Positions 19,702 through 29,338 of a stretch of 64,000 nt of DNA are shown here, one piece after another. The DNA is from Aurantiochytrium sp. KH105 (taxonomy: Eukaryota; Sar; Bigyra; Thraustochytrida; Thraustochytriidae): contig BGKB01000222.1 in the NCBI GenBank assembly GCA_003116975.1, positions 21,876 through 85,875 on the forward strand, written 5' to 3'. The number at the start of each line of letters is the position of its first letter. Within the stretch, counting starts at the first letter, position 1. A program made the position numbers and the translations under genes. The notes under the pieces are model-generated. The model made no database searches. It saw nothing but the letters and a program-made list of their open reading frames with translations, and was not told the origin of the DNA.

Positions 19702-22700
19702 TTAGCTCTGGCCGCTGGCGACGTGCTGACGACGCTCGCGGTCCGCGCGCGGAAGAAGGTGGTCAACGCGCTCGACTTTGGCAGCAGGACCAGTAGGACC
19801 GACGGCCACAGCGACGCCATCCAGGCCCGGCGCGGAAGCAGGGCCGTGCGGACGCGGTACAGAGCGGGCTCTGGTGATCCGGCGGATGTCCGCAGAGGAT
19901 AGAGGCTTGTTGTGCAGATCCAGACCGGTGGCCACCCAGTGCCGAAGCAGGTCGCGCATGCTCCACACGGCGCCCTTGCCGTCGACGCGGACCGGGTCCG
20001 CGATGTTGGTGTTGCCGAGAAGATCCGTCCACGAGGCGCGGAAGCGGCGCGAATTGCGCGGGAGGTTCTCCCAGCGCAAGCGGTGCGAGGTTTCCAGCCG
20101 ACGCTGCCGCTGCCACTCGGGCCAGGCGCGCAGCCACAACTCGAACGCCTTGGTGCCGTCCACGACCTTGAGCGCCTCCTCGCGCGCAGCCGCAAGCTCG
20201 GCCGCGCTCACCCTCGCGTGCGACGAGTAGAGCATGTCGCAACTCGACACGGGCAGCTCCAGAACGTCTTTGAGAGCCGTCTCGAACCGCAGATACACGC
20301 ACGTCTCGTCGGCAGCCTTAAAGCTGGCCACCTTGCGAGCGCAGTGTTCGTGCACAACCTCGAGCCGCATGGCGCCGCGCCCCACGCGTCGCAGGGCCGC
20401 GCGGTCGCCACGCGCGCGCGCGATCGCCGCAATCAGGTTTATCTGGTTCAACGCCCACACGGGCTTGTCCCCGCACGCGTCGACGGCGTCGCCCATGCGC
20501 TCCAGCACCTCCTCGCGCGCGTACTCGTCATTCGCGACAATATCAAAGGCCTCCACCACGCGCTGCGCGAGCGCGGGTTGCAAGTGCTCCGACTTGAACT
20601 CCTTCGAGGCCCGAAGCTTGGACAGAAACGCCAGCACGCCGCGCTCGTGCGCGGCGGCCACGCACCCTTCCACATCAGGGGCTTCGCCCCCCGCCAAATG
20701 AGCCCAATATCGAAGTGCCTTGGATAAGGAGGCAAAGTGATCCGCCTCATTTTCCTCCCCAAACCTCGCCATGTCTTGCGGAACCCCCCGCTCCCGACGC
20801 CGCTCCCTTCGCAATCGAAACCTATTCAAGGCAACCGCTGTCGTGCCCAGCGGCATCGCCGGCGCCTCCCGAGGCCTTGGCGTCACATCGGAACTGGCCT
20901 CCACCTGGTGCCGGAGCGCGTCTTTTCGTCTCGCCGCGCGCGCGTACTTGGAATCAGCCAGCTCTGCCACGACGGCCTCGCTGACGTCTGCCTCACCGTG
21001 AACAATTGCGCCCTCTTGTCCGCTGTACATACTTGATGCCGTGTGAAAGCGTAAATACCGCACCTTGTCGGGCCCGAGCCTGTCTAGCACATCCAGCGGG
21101 ATGCCCGAGCCCGCAAGGAAAATGTCGTGCTTGTCACCTCGCTTGGGTGCGCCCCACGTAAAAATGCATGGTGGCAAGGACGTGAGGCCTGTGCAACCTT
21201 CGAGCACGAGACTGCCACCCACTTGAAGTTGCAGTGGCAGCGCGCGCAGCGAGATGCACCCACGCAGATTGAGCGAACCTCCCACGCGGACCCCACCCAA
21301 ATCTGTGAGCAACGCGCAATTGGCAAGATTCAGCATGCCGCCCACACGCACGTTGCGTCCAAGCGAGCGAAGTTTGGGACTCCTTGCCAAAACCAGCATG
21401 CCAGGGACGTCGAGGTCCACGTTCAAAGACTCGAGTTCGCCCGAGTCTGACGCAAAAATGCTATCGCGTGCCTTGAGCCCTTTGGGAAACTTGCGCATCA
21501 CGTTGTGAGTGATCCACACGTCCCCCTGGACCTCGAGCTCGTCAGGGAGATGAAAGAGTCCTTCATCCTCATGCACAAAGAGGTCACCCCGCACAGACCA
21601 GCCCATGGGTAATTCCAATCGAGGGCAATTCCACAAATAAACACGTTGGCGGACGCGCTTACGCAAATCGTCGGGAATTCGACGCAGACGTGTGCATCCT
21701 GCAATGTCAAGATTTCCATTCACATTGAGATCCGACGGCAGTTCTTCTAATTGTGCACAGTTTCGTAGGCGCAAGGTTCCCGTGCTCAGCGTCTTTGGCA
21801 ATTTGCGCAGCTCCGTGCAGCCACTGAGATTACATTCACCGTTGACTGTGAGATGCGTTTTGGGGAGCCGCGCAAGAGCTGCACATCCGCTGGCATCAAG
21901 TTGCCCGACGGTTCGCAACGTACGTGGCAACGCTTCGAGACAGGGATCGCAGGCTACATTGAGCATTTCCTCCACGACCTCGAGATTTGGCGGCAGACTC
22001 TCGAGTTGTGGCATTTGCGCTGCAAACAGACTGCCTTTAATGTGTGAGACATCCAAAGGAATAGATTTGATCCCGGTGCACCGACTGATACCCAGGCCAT
22101 TAACGACGGGCAAGTTCGCAGGCACCTTTTGCAGGGCCGTACAACCTTGCACCTCGATGTATGAACCCACCTTGAGCGCGGATCCAAGCTTGCGCAGCCG
22201 CTTGCAGTTTCGCGCACTCAGCGAGCGCCCTATATACAGACCACTTCCAATCTCCTCCAAGTGTTCGCACCTGTCGCAATCCAAGTCGCCAAGAATCTTT
22301 ACTTTGCAACGTCCCTTGCCATTCAATCTCTTTACAGGACTTCCTGTCAGGACGAGGTCCCCACGGACAACGACCCCACTAAGAGCGCGCGATATGCGCA
22401 AGTGTTGGCACCGGGAAAGCCAAAGATGTCCATCGACTTCGAGGCGCTGCGGAATCTCGCAGATGCCACTCTCCACGAGTGCCAGACTGCCTCGAAAATG
22501 CGAATCGCTGGGAAGTCGTTTGAGATTTCGCATCCCGCTCGCGTTGAGGTTTCCTCGAAAGACGCCAAAGTCAGGCAAGCTTCGCAGCTCGATAAGGTCG
22601 CTAAGGTCCAGTACAGGCGTCCGGGAACAGTCTCGCAGCACTCTCGCAAGATCCTCATCGGAGATTACGTCGCCAGGAATTCGTGCATTGACGCGCTCAA

Positions 22701-23028
22701 GGGCTTCGATCGTGAACGAGCGCAAGGCATCGATATCGGCATAACCAGCCTGCGCAAGAGCGTCGACGAAAGAACGCACCCTTTCCACCACGCGCGGCAG
22801 TGACGTCCCGTGTAGACGCTGCAGGAGCGTCCACCTGACCTTGGCCTGGTCGCGGCGCGCTCTCGCGGCCTTGTCGCTCACGCGATCTGCAAAGAACTCG
22901 AAGACGCGGAAACTTGCTTCTTCACGCTGCTGCACTTCCGCCTCGCCGACGCCCGCCTCGTCGACCCACGCCTCGCACAGCTGCAAGACACGACTGCGTT
23001 CGTCGCGCAGGGACGTCTTGGTGGACAT
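19702..23028 (-). CDS. LRR protein with C-terminal NEL-type (IpaH/SspH/SlrP-like) E3 ubiquitin ligase domain
   Basis: 1108 residues, intronless, from the first ATG (23028); the frame is open upstream without another ATG. Residues 1-138 are helical and charged. Residues 139-630 are some two dozen leucine-rich repeats of about 20-22 residues with a Cys at the turn (for example LDIAGCTRLRRIPDDL, LNLRGCISLRALPLQL), a bacterial-looking class unlike plant or animal LRRs. Residues about 760-1055 match the NEL ligase fold: the catalytic Cys-x-Asp is Cys852/Asp854 in ACGDKPVWALNQI, followed by GAMRLEVVHEHCARKVASF, VYLRFETALKDVLELP, a helix beginning VSAAELAAAREEALKV, and LWLRAWPEW. In bacterial effectors NEL transfers ubiquitin through a Cys thioester and the LRR selects substrates. 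Horizontal transfer from a bacterium is likely but not tested. No secretion signal is seen. Confidence 0.85.
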   Translation of the reverse strand: MSTKTSLRDERSRVLQLCEAWVDEAGVGEAEVQQREEASFRVFEFFADRVSDKAARARRDQAKVRWTLLQRLHGTSLPRVVERVRSFVDALAQAGYADIDALRSFTIEALERVNARIPGDVISDEDLARVLRDCSRTPVLDLSDLIELRSLPDFGVFRGNLNASGMRNLKRLPSDSHFRGSLALVESGICEIPQRLEVDGHLWLSRCQHLRISRALSGVVVRGDLVLTGSPVKRLNGKGRCKVKILGDLDCDRCEHLEEIGSGLYIGRSLSARNCKRLRKLGSALKVGSYIEVQGCTALQKVPANLPVVNGLGISRCTGIKSIPLDVSHIKGSLFAAQMPQLESLPPNLEVVEEMLNVACDPCLEALPRTLRTVGQLDASGCAALARLPKTHLTVNGECNLSGCTELRKLPKTLSTGTLRLRNCAQLEELPSDLNVNGNLDIAGCTRLRRIPDDLRKRVRQRVYLWNCPRLELPMGWSVRGDLFVHEDEGLFHLPDELEVQGDVWITHNVMRKFPKGLKARDSIFASDSGELESLNVDLDVPGMLVLARSPKLRSLGRNVRVGGMLNLANCALLTDLGGVRVGGSLNLRGCISLRALPLQLQVGGSLVLEGCTGLTSLPPCIFTWGAPKRGDKHDIFLAGSGIPLDVLDRLGPDKVRYLRFHTASSMYSGQEGAIVHGEADVSEAVVAELADSKYARAARRKDALRHQVEASSDVTPRPREAPAMPLGTTAVALNRFRLRRERRRERGVPQDMARFGEENEADHFASLSKALRYWAHLAGGEAPDVEGCVAAAHERGVLAFLSKLRASKEFKSEHLQPALAQRVVEAFDIVANDEYAREEVLERMGDAVDACGDKPVWALNQINLIAAIARARGDRAALRRVGRGAMRLEVVHEHCARKVASFKAADETCVYLRFETALKDVLELPVSSCDMLYSSHARVSAAELAAAREEALKVVDGTKAFELWLRAWPEWQRQRRLETSHRLRWENLPRNSRRFRASWTDLLGNTNIADPVRVDGKGAVWSMRDLLRHWVATGLDLHNKPLSSADIRRITRARSVPRPHGPASAPGLDGVAVAVGPTGPAAKVERVDHLLPRADRERRQHVASGQS

Positions 23029-23708
23029 GACGCCCTTGCAAATGATTGCAAGTGCAACCTGCTCGTGCTCGTGCTCGTGCTTTGTGCTTGTGCACGCGCT
23101 CGCCCGTTTCACTCGGCCGCGAGCGCACGTGCGCCGCGCGGACGGAGCCCTGCCGAGGCTAGGCCTTGCGGCCGCGGCGACGCGTGCGCCGCGGGGTGGG
23201 TCTGCAGTGGAGGACGTGCGGTTATGGTGTAGTCGGTAGGCGTCGGAGATGAGCGTCCCGAAGCCAAGCACTTGCCTTGCACACACCAGGACGGACACTC
23301 GCACCCAAGATCAATCATCGTCTGCACACACCCGCATCTTGAGGAACCAAAGTTGCGAGCCTTGACGAAAGGGGTCATCGATGGCGGAATGTGGTGTCGC
23401 TTGCTTTGGCGGAGAACAGCTAAAACGGTGACGTAGTGCGCATTACGTCTGTGCTGCTGGCAAGACGCGGTAGGCGTAGAAGAAGGTAAGTACTAGAGTA
23501 TGTGGGTAGCACTACCAAGTAGAGATAGCCTTGGCCAAGATGAATCACCTCGACGTCAAGCCGCAACGTTGGCAACTATTATACAAAGATAGGATGCATG
23601 GAATGCATGGCAAAAAAGGCGTACAGAGTGCAAGGGACTGAGAGTGACAAGACAGCGAAAGTTTCGTGTTAGTTCCAGGGTTTGTTCACAAAAAAAGAAA
23701 AAGTAAAG
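23029..23708. other. Intergenic spacer, 680 bp
   Basis: This region lies upstream of the LRR-NEL gene and downstream of the DUF707 gene. A (GTGCTC)n array lies at 23062-23085. The rest is unique AT-moderate sequence without a recognisable gene or RNA. Confidence 0.45.
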
Positions 23709-24962
23709 TTAGAGCAGCGGTGCTGCATTGCGTTGCAATGTTTTCATCTTTTCTTCGTAGGCCGCGACGACTTCGTCGACCTGCAAGATGTCGACGTCAA
23801 AGCCGAGGTCTCGTTTGTTAAAGGGTTGGCAGCCAAACATGCGCAGCGTCATGTCGAACTCCTTGTAAGGACTGATTTTGAAAGTTTCGTAAATGCCTCC
23901 CTTGCGCATAGTGTTCTGACTACCCACGTGGCGCGCCGGTGTTGCATCGATCGCGGCCATGGGTGGCCAGCGAAGTAGATGCACCCAGAGCCAGTCGAGG
24001 CCCCAACCAACATTGGTGTGTTTACTCATGATGGTGGGCAGAATGTAAGCAAAGGCATCGACGCGGAGAAAGGGCGCCATGATCTCGACAAAGTTTACAT
24101 AATGAAGCGCCTTGCCAGGTTTGGCGCGCAAGTGCGCATAGTGAATGTTCTCTGGATGCAGGGCAGGCTGACCGAGACGAATGTCATGCGCGGCTGCAAT
24201 CCGGAACATGCGCACAACGCTCTCTGAAGACATTCTCACGTCGTCATCTGGCATCCAAATGTATTCGTACTGAGACCAGTCAATTGACGGCAAGAATTTC
24301 CGGTACACTTGCCACTTGATGCCGGTCGATTGTAAAAAGTACGTTGCAGACTCTTTGTAGCGAGCCGCGATGGACTTGTCGGAGCCAAAGTAAATTACAG
24401 CGAGGTCGACACCGTCGGCCTGGGCCCATGGGTCTTCGGGGACCGCGTGCGAGGAATTATCGCCTGCTGCAATGATAATTAGGTAGCGACCGTGAACCGC
24501 GGCGAGTTCCTGCTGCGTCCACCACGTGGGCGGGTCGCTAGCGTCAAAAGGCGCAGGTGGAATGGTCCCCTCGTCGACCCAGAGAGGGTTCCAGTTGTAA
24601 ATGACGTCCCGAGGCTCGCACCATTCTTCGCGTTGGTTTGTTTTCCACTTGACGCCATGCGACCGCGTGGGTCGATGTGTCGTGGAAATGTATTGCAAAG
24701 CAAGAGATGGCGTGACATCGGCGTCGCGGTAGAGCGGACGCACGTCTTGATCGTGCAGCATGGCGAGTGCTCTTTGCGCAGAGATTTCCGAGCGCGGAAT
24801 GGTTGTCCAGAACCTGTATTCAATCAACAGCAGGTATATGCACAGGACCATGATGGACAAAACAAAGGTTGACCTGAGTTTGCCGGCCAGCACGAGGCGT
24901 TTTCGCATGGCTTTGGTCTTGGGGCTGCGCATGAGCGGCAGCATACTGCCATTTCTGCGCAT
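23709..24962 (-). CDS. DUF707-family type II membrane protein (putative glycosyltransferase-like)
   Basis: 418 residues from the ATG at 24962. A basic N-terminal tail precedes one TM segment (about residues 31-48, STFVLSIMVLCIYLLLIEY), giving type II Golgi/ER topology. The lumenal part shows DLAVIYFGSDKS, YIWMPDDDVRM (a DxD-like acidic triad near residue 236), LGQPALHPENIHY, VNFVEIMAPFLRVDAF, and NVGWGLDWLWVHLL. These are the conserved blocks of DUF707, a family common in plants and present in protists, with a GT-A-like appearance. Its biochemical activity is not established to my knowledge, so I give no substrate. The length is normal for the family. Confidence 0.75.
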   Translation of the reverse strand: MRRNGSMLPLMRSPKTKAMRKRLVLAGKLRSTFVLSIMVLCIYLLLIEYRFWTTIPRSEISAQRALAMLHDQDVRPLYRDADVTPSLALQYISTTHRPTRSHGVKWKTNQREEWCEPRDVIYNWNPLWVDEGTIPPAPFDASDPPTWWTQQELAAVHGRYLIIIAAGDNSSHAVPEDPWAQADGVDLAVIYFGSDKSIAARYKESATYFLQSTGIKWQVYRKFLPSIDWSQYEYIWMPDDDVRMSSESVVRMFRIAAAHDIRLGQPALHPENIHYAHLRAKPGKALHYVNFVEIMAPFLRVDAFAYILPTIMSKHTNVGWGLDWLWVHLLRWPPMAAIDATPARHVGSQNTMRKGGIYETFKISPYKEFDMTLRMFGCQPFNKRDLGFDVDILQVDEVVAAYEEKMKTLQRNAAPLL

Positions 24963-25684
24963 GCTGACAAGCAAGCAAGTCCACCTCAAGACAAACACGG
25001 GCGGCTGGCCGACTGAGCGAGCCGGTGAGCGAGCGCTGTTCGTGCGCGGACGTTCGTACTCGCCCGAGCGCTCTCTCTCTCGTCGCCAGCTCTAATCTCG
25101 TACGCCGACGCTGTCTCTGGGTCGGCGGCGTTCACCGGACGTCGGAGAGAGAACCACGATGAAAGAGGAAGAGGGTCTCGGCGCGCTCGCCGTAGGACCC
25201 CCGGTCTCGCTGCTCGCCGCGCGCGCGAGGCGAGCTGGCTTGGTCTCCGATGTGCAGGAGACCAAACACGAGTTTGTCTCACTCTACTACTACACACGCA
25301 GCCGCGTGGTTCTCGATGTTGACATTGAAGTTTACGTTTTCGCGCCGAGCTTGATCAATCAATCAATCAATCAATCGATCGATCGATCGATCGATCGATT
25401 GAGCCAGCAGGCCTTCAATCGCTTTTTACAAATTGAAAAAGAAACGCTGGCACGGCAAGAAGGCTCGTCCGACGGCTCGTCCGATGTCTGTCTGCAGCTG
25501 GCAGCGACTGGCAGAGTGTTTTTTCTTCTTCAAGTCGCTTCAAGCTTTGTTTTGATCCCATACTACCGCGTCTTCAAGACAAGCCAAGTAGGATCGATTG
25601 AACCTGGGGTCAACCAAATCCCAGACACACGACAGGATCTCGTGCGCAAGCTCCAAAGGAGAGAAGACTTGCGAGGAAACGGAG
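24963..25684. other. Divergent intergenic/promoter region, 722 bp
   Basis: This region lies between the DUF707 gene (minus) and the CoA-transferase (plus). It contains (ATCA)n running into (ATCG)n at 25349-25400. A 231-codon frame covers part of it, but it is in another register from the CoA-transferase, has the repeat in its middle and shows no domain. Confidence 0.5.
25349..25400. repeat. Compound tetranucleotide repeat (ATCA)n(ATCG)n
   Basis: Five or so ATCA units are followed by about six ATCG units, read directly. Confidence 0.9.
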
Positions 25685-27019
25685 ATGGCGACGGCAACGG
25701 CGACGCGCAGACTCTTGGGCGGCCTTGTGGTCGTGTCGCTCGAGCAAGCGGTGGCGGCGCCGTTCTGCACGAGCAAGCTGGCGGACCAGGGCGCGAGGGT
25801 CATCAAGGTCGAACGAAGGCCCGCGGGAGACTTTGCGCGGCAGTACGACCGTAACGCGTCGGGGGCGAGCAGCTACTTTGCGTGGCTGAACCGCGGCAAG
25901 GAGTCCTTCACGGCGGATATCAAAGCCGACGGCGACCGCGAAGCGCTGCAAAAGCTCATCACCAACAAGGCCGACGTCTTTGTGCAAAACTTGGCGCCCG
26001 GCGCTGCAGAGCGCGCAGGCTTCGGCAGCGAGTACCTGCGTGAACTCAACCCTCGGCTCATTACACTCGATATCTCCGGATACGGCGACGAGGGTCCGCG
26101 CAGCTCCTACAAGGCGTATGATCTTCTTGTCGCCGCCGAGGCTGGTCTCTGCGATGGTACGTGAAGAAAGAAAGCTCACGACGGAGGCTGCAGCGACCGA
26201 CGGACTGAAGCGATAACGAAGAGGAGAAGAGGAAAGGGGAAAGAGAGGTCCAAAATATGGTGGGAGATGGACACATGAGTTTGCAAAGCAAAAGTACTGA
26301 CGGTTCACATTGCGATTGGAAATTCTTTTGTTCGGAACACAGTGACGGGTTCGCCCGAGGAACCCGGGCGCGTGGGGGTTAGTATTTGCGATATTACGAC
26401 GGGGATGAACGGTTATGCAGCTATTCTTCAGGGCCTGTACGAGCGGGAACGCACGGGCAAAGGATCGGGCTATAAAGTTTCAATGTTCGACACTATGGCA
26501 GAGATCATGAATGTCCCCTTTATTCAAACAAAGTACAGTGACAATGTGGTGAAACGCGTGGGCCTCAAGCATCCCAGCATTGCGCCTTATGGCGCGTTCA
26601 CGGCGATGGATGAGCGCAAGATCCTCATTTCGATTCAGAACGAGCGCGAATGGGTTAACCTGTGCGCCAAGGTGCTCGGTGACGCTGCGTTGGCGACGGA
26701 CTCGAGGTTTTCGACGGCAACGGACCGTGTGGTCAACCGGCCAGCGCTCGACGCCATCGTACAGGAAGCCTTTGGCAAACAAAAGGCTGACGACCTGACT
26801 GCGCTTTTGCTCTCGGCGGGCATTGCGTTTGGGGAACTCAATTCTGTCAAGGGTCTTGTAGAGCATCCGCAGTTGCGGACGGTCGAGTACAAGACGGAGC
26901 AGGGGAAGAGCATTGAGATTCCGGCCCCGGCAGTGCAGCCGTCGCCACCATCGCTTCGCGATGTTCCTCGGCTTGGCGAGCATGACGAGATCATTCGCGA
27001 GGAGATTGGCCAATTGTAG
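25685..27019 (+). CDS. Class III (CaiB/BaiF) CoA-transferase
   Basis: Exons 25685-26156 and 26343-27019 flank a 186-bp intron (gtacgt...acacag), giving 382 residues. LEQAVAAPFCTSKLADQGA, VIKVERRPAGDFARQYD, YFAWLNRGKESFTADIK and LITLDISGYGDEGP are family III CoA-transferase blocks. The catalytic Asp is Asp174 in SICDITTGM, placed as in formyl-CoA transferase. The reaction moves CoA between acyl-CoA and a free acid. The VVVSLEQAVAAPF start resembles bacterial dicarboxylate (itaconate/mesaconate-type) transferases and the animal SUGCT group more than AMACR, but the substrate cannot be read from sequence. No clear mitochondrial leader is seen. Family calling is firm; substrate is open. Confidence 0.88.
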
Positions 27020-27101
27020 AAGTTCGTTTGCATGACTCATTCGCGACTGTAGATGAGAGCGGGGGGATAAACTAGAAAAGAAGAAGAGAGCTCCTGAATG
27101 T

Positions 27102-27917
27102 TCACTCGTTGTCTCGGGCGGCCTTCACTTTTGCGCGAAAAGCGTCTTGGGCCTCGCGCCATGCCTTTGCGAATGCCTGTCCGCCGCCGCTGCCCGTGCT
27201 TTGTGCGATTTCGTTGAGGTCGACATCCTTCTCGTCGCCGCCCTCAAAGGCGCGAGACCACCAGATGGTCCGCAAAAGGTCGGACCCCGTGAACTTTGTC
27301 AGACTGATGCTCACGCATCGTGCGAATTCATCGTTTTCCGGACGCATTGGCGGCGGGAGGTCTTGAAGCTCCCAGTCCATGCCGAGGTCTTCAAGTTGGT
27401 CCTCATCTTGAGCGTTCTTTTTGCTGCTAGCGAGAGGCGCGGGTTGACGCGGGGCAGCGCCCCAGACATCACCTGCGAGCTTGCGACAGCAGATACTTTT
27501 GCTGCAATAGCGAACACGTAGCTCGCCGTTCGGCGAGAGCGAGACGACGACGTCTTTGGCGCGCGCCCCGGCGGGCAGAAAGAGGTGAATATGAACGTGG
27601 CGCTCGTCCTGGGCCCAGGCAAAGGTGACTTCGCGAGCGCCGTTCTTGGTAAGAGCTTGCGTTGCTCGCGTCGTTGAAGCAGCAGCACGGCCAGGCGCAG
27701 CTTGATTGGCAGCCATGGTTTTGGAGGTGGTGGCGCCATGGATGCTCAGAACGGGTTCGTGGCCTGCGTTTTCAATGGTGACTGACGACGGGCCTTGAAG
27801 CCTTGTGACGCGCGGGGCGGCGCCATTTGCGGAATACGATGATGCGTTGCCGCCGCCGCCGTCGTCGCTGTCATCGCTGTCGAGCTCGAGCTTGTCCCAC
27901 TTTGAGTAGTCAACCAT
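27102..27917 (-). CDS. CS-domain (p23/NudC-like) protein with Cdc37-like N terminus
   Basis: 271 residues from the ATG at 27917. The start MVDYSKWDKLELDSDDSD closely resembles the N-terminal tip of Cdc37, the Hsp90 kinase co-chaperone, which is why this ATG is preferred to one at 27941. A Gly/Ala/Ser linker follows, then a CS-like beta-sandwich: REVTFAWAQDERHVHIHLFL, VVVSLSPNGELRVRY, an insert, then ARCVSISLTKFTGSDLL and IWWSRAFEGGDE. CS domains occur in p23, SGT1 and NudC, which act with Hsp90 or dynein. Inferred role: Hsp90 co-chaperone. It converges on the CoA-transferase gene with an 82-bp spacer. Confidence 0.7.
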   Translation of the reverse strand: MVDYSKWDKLELDSDDSDDGGGGNASSYSANGAAPRVTRLQGPSSVTIENAGHEPVLSIHGATTSKTMAANQAAPGRAAASTTRATQALTKNGAREVTFAWAQDERHVHIHLFLPAGARAKDVVVSLSPNGELRVRYCSKSICCRKLAGDVWGAAPRQPAPLASSKKNAQDEDQLEDLGMDWELQDLPPPMRPENDEFARCVSISLTKFTGSDLLRTIWWSRAFEGGDEKDVDLNEIAQSTGSGGGQAFAKAWREAQDAFRAKVKAARDNE

Positions 27918-28591
27918 TATCTCTTTTGGATTCGTCCACATTCTGCTTGCTGCTGCTGCTGCTGCTGCTGCCTTTATAAGCTGTGTTTGAGGTGCAAGAA
28001 GACGAGCATGGTATCGTTGAACATCTCTGGCAACGCGCGCCAGAGCACACAAATGTTGAGCGATCATAATTACAGAGCTTGTGAAAGGCCGGCAAGCATG
28101 GAAGAGGGTGAGTCATAGCCATTTACAATTTTTAGAAAGCTCAAAGTGAAGAAAGAGACGCTTTCCAAGAACAGGATGGTCCACCCAAAGCTGTCGTTTA
28201 CTACGTGTATTTGTTTTTTTGTTTTATCCTAAGTGCATTGTACAATACGCGAGGAATAGATAAGAGGGTTGCGAGACGTGTTGTCAGCGTTGAGAACACG
28301 AACCTGCAATAGAGACGAGCAAGCTTTTAGAAGAAGGCCGGACGAGATTGGTGGTGTGTATGTGTGAGATATTGAAACAAAGTCTTTTCTATCAGTGTGT
28401 CGCGTTTTTGTGTTTGGCTGGGTTGGTTGGTTGGTTGGTTCGTGGAATAGATGAATGTATGTGTACATACTAGATGGACCACGTCTGGAAGAAATTAGCT
28501 GGTAGACAGGCAGACAGACAGGCTTCGACGGGCCCAACGACCAACTCACCCACTTAGCAATTCACCCGTCTTTCGATCCGTAGGCGTTGTA
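27918..28591. other. Intergenic spacer, 674 bp
   Basis: A (GCT)n run at 27950-27972 lies just upstream of the CS-domain start. Further right are (GGTT)n at 28418-28440 and AT-rich sequence at the 3' end of the next minus-strand gene. No gene is seen. Confidence 0.45.
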
Positions 28592-29338
28592 TTAGACACT
28601 GCCAAGGATGCTGTTATCGGCAATAACGTGCTCCTCAGCGCCTGCGACGGGAATGTTGAGCTTGCGGCAAGCCTCGAGGAAGGCGTTCGTGTCGCGAAGC
28701 ACGAATCGGGTGTGCGAATCGCAGAGGCTGCTGCAGCTCCAGCCCTTTTGCCGGAGCTCGACGCAATAGAGGGCCGCATTGCCGCCTTCGACATCGGACG
28801 CCATGGAAAAGTTGCCAATGAAAAAGGACTGCAGTCTGCTGAGACGCATGATCCGCACCGCGGTTGTCTCCGACCCAAAGTTGCTGACGTGAAAGATGGA
28901 GAGGACACCGCCCATTCGGATGCGCAAAGACGGCTGCTCCGCAGAGGTGAGGTCGAGCTCGAGAACTGGCGGGAATTTGAGGACCAGGATACCCATGAGG
29001 CAGTCGAAGGCGAAGATGAAGGCGCACAGGAGCGGCATGGACGAGAAGACGCGCCGCATCATGGTGGTTCCGTCCTCTGGCCGAAGAGCGCCCGTGGCGA
29101 CAAAGATGACATCCTCGAGAGAGACGAGGACAAGACCAACGATGACGCCGACAATGCTCGAGACCAGGAGACCAGCCACTGTCTGCCGCAAGTTGCCCAG
29201 CAAGAAGGGGAACTTGGTCACGCCGGCATTGTTGACCCTGGGCTCCTCCGCCGCCGCGGAGGCGCTGCCGGCCGCGGCGGCACCCGTTGTCTCGAGCAGG
29301 CCTTTCCTCGCCTCGTCGTCCGCTCTACCGAGATCCAT
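28592..29338 (-). CDS. Small two-TM membrane protein of unknown function
   Basis: 248 residues from the ATG at 29338 (MDLGRADDEARKGLLET). An acidic/Ala-rich N terminus is followed by two hydrophobic segments: about residues 51-76 (TVAGLLVSSIVGVIVGLVLV) and 95-118 (VFSSMPLLCAFIFAFDCLMG). A soluble C-terminal domain of about 125 residues follows, with predicted beta strands (LRIRMGGVLSIFHVSNFG, ALYCVELRQKGWSC) ending in a helix and NSILGSV; it could be PH-like. I do not recognise the family. A (GTGC)n array lies directly upstream of the start. Confidence 0.6.
   Translation of the reverse strand: MDLGRADDEARKGLLETTGAAAAGSASAAAEEPRVNNAGVTKFPFLLGNLRQTVAGLLVSSIVGVIVGLVLVSLEDVIFVATGALRPEDGTTMMRRVFSSMPLLCAFIFAFDCLMGILVLKFPPVLELDLTSAEQPSLRIRMGGVLSIFHVSNFGSETTAVRIMRLSRLQSFFIGNFSMASDVEGGNAALYCVELRQKGWSCSSLCDSHTRFVLRDTNAFLEACRKLNIPVAGAEEHVIADNSILGSV

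Noticed and set aside
25159-25854. 231-codon plus-strand frame overlapping the CoA-transferase start
   Set aside because: It is in a different register from the supported CoA-transferase exon, contains a tetranucleotide repeat and has no recognisable domain.
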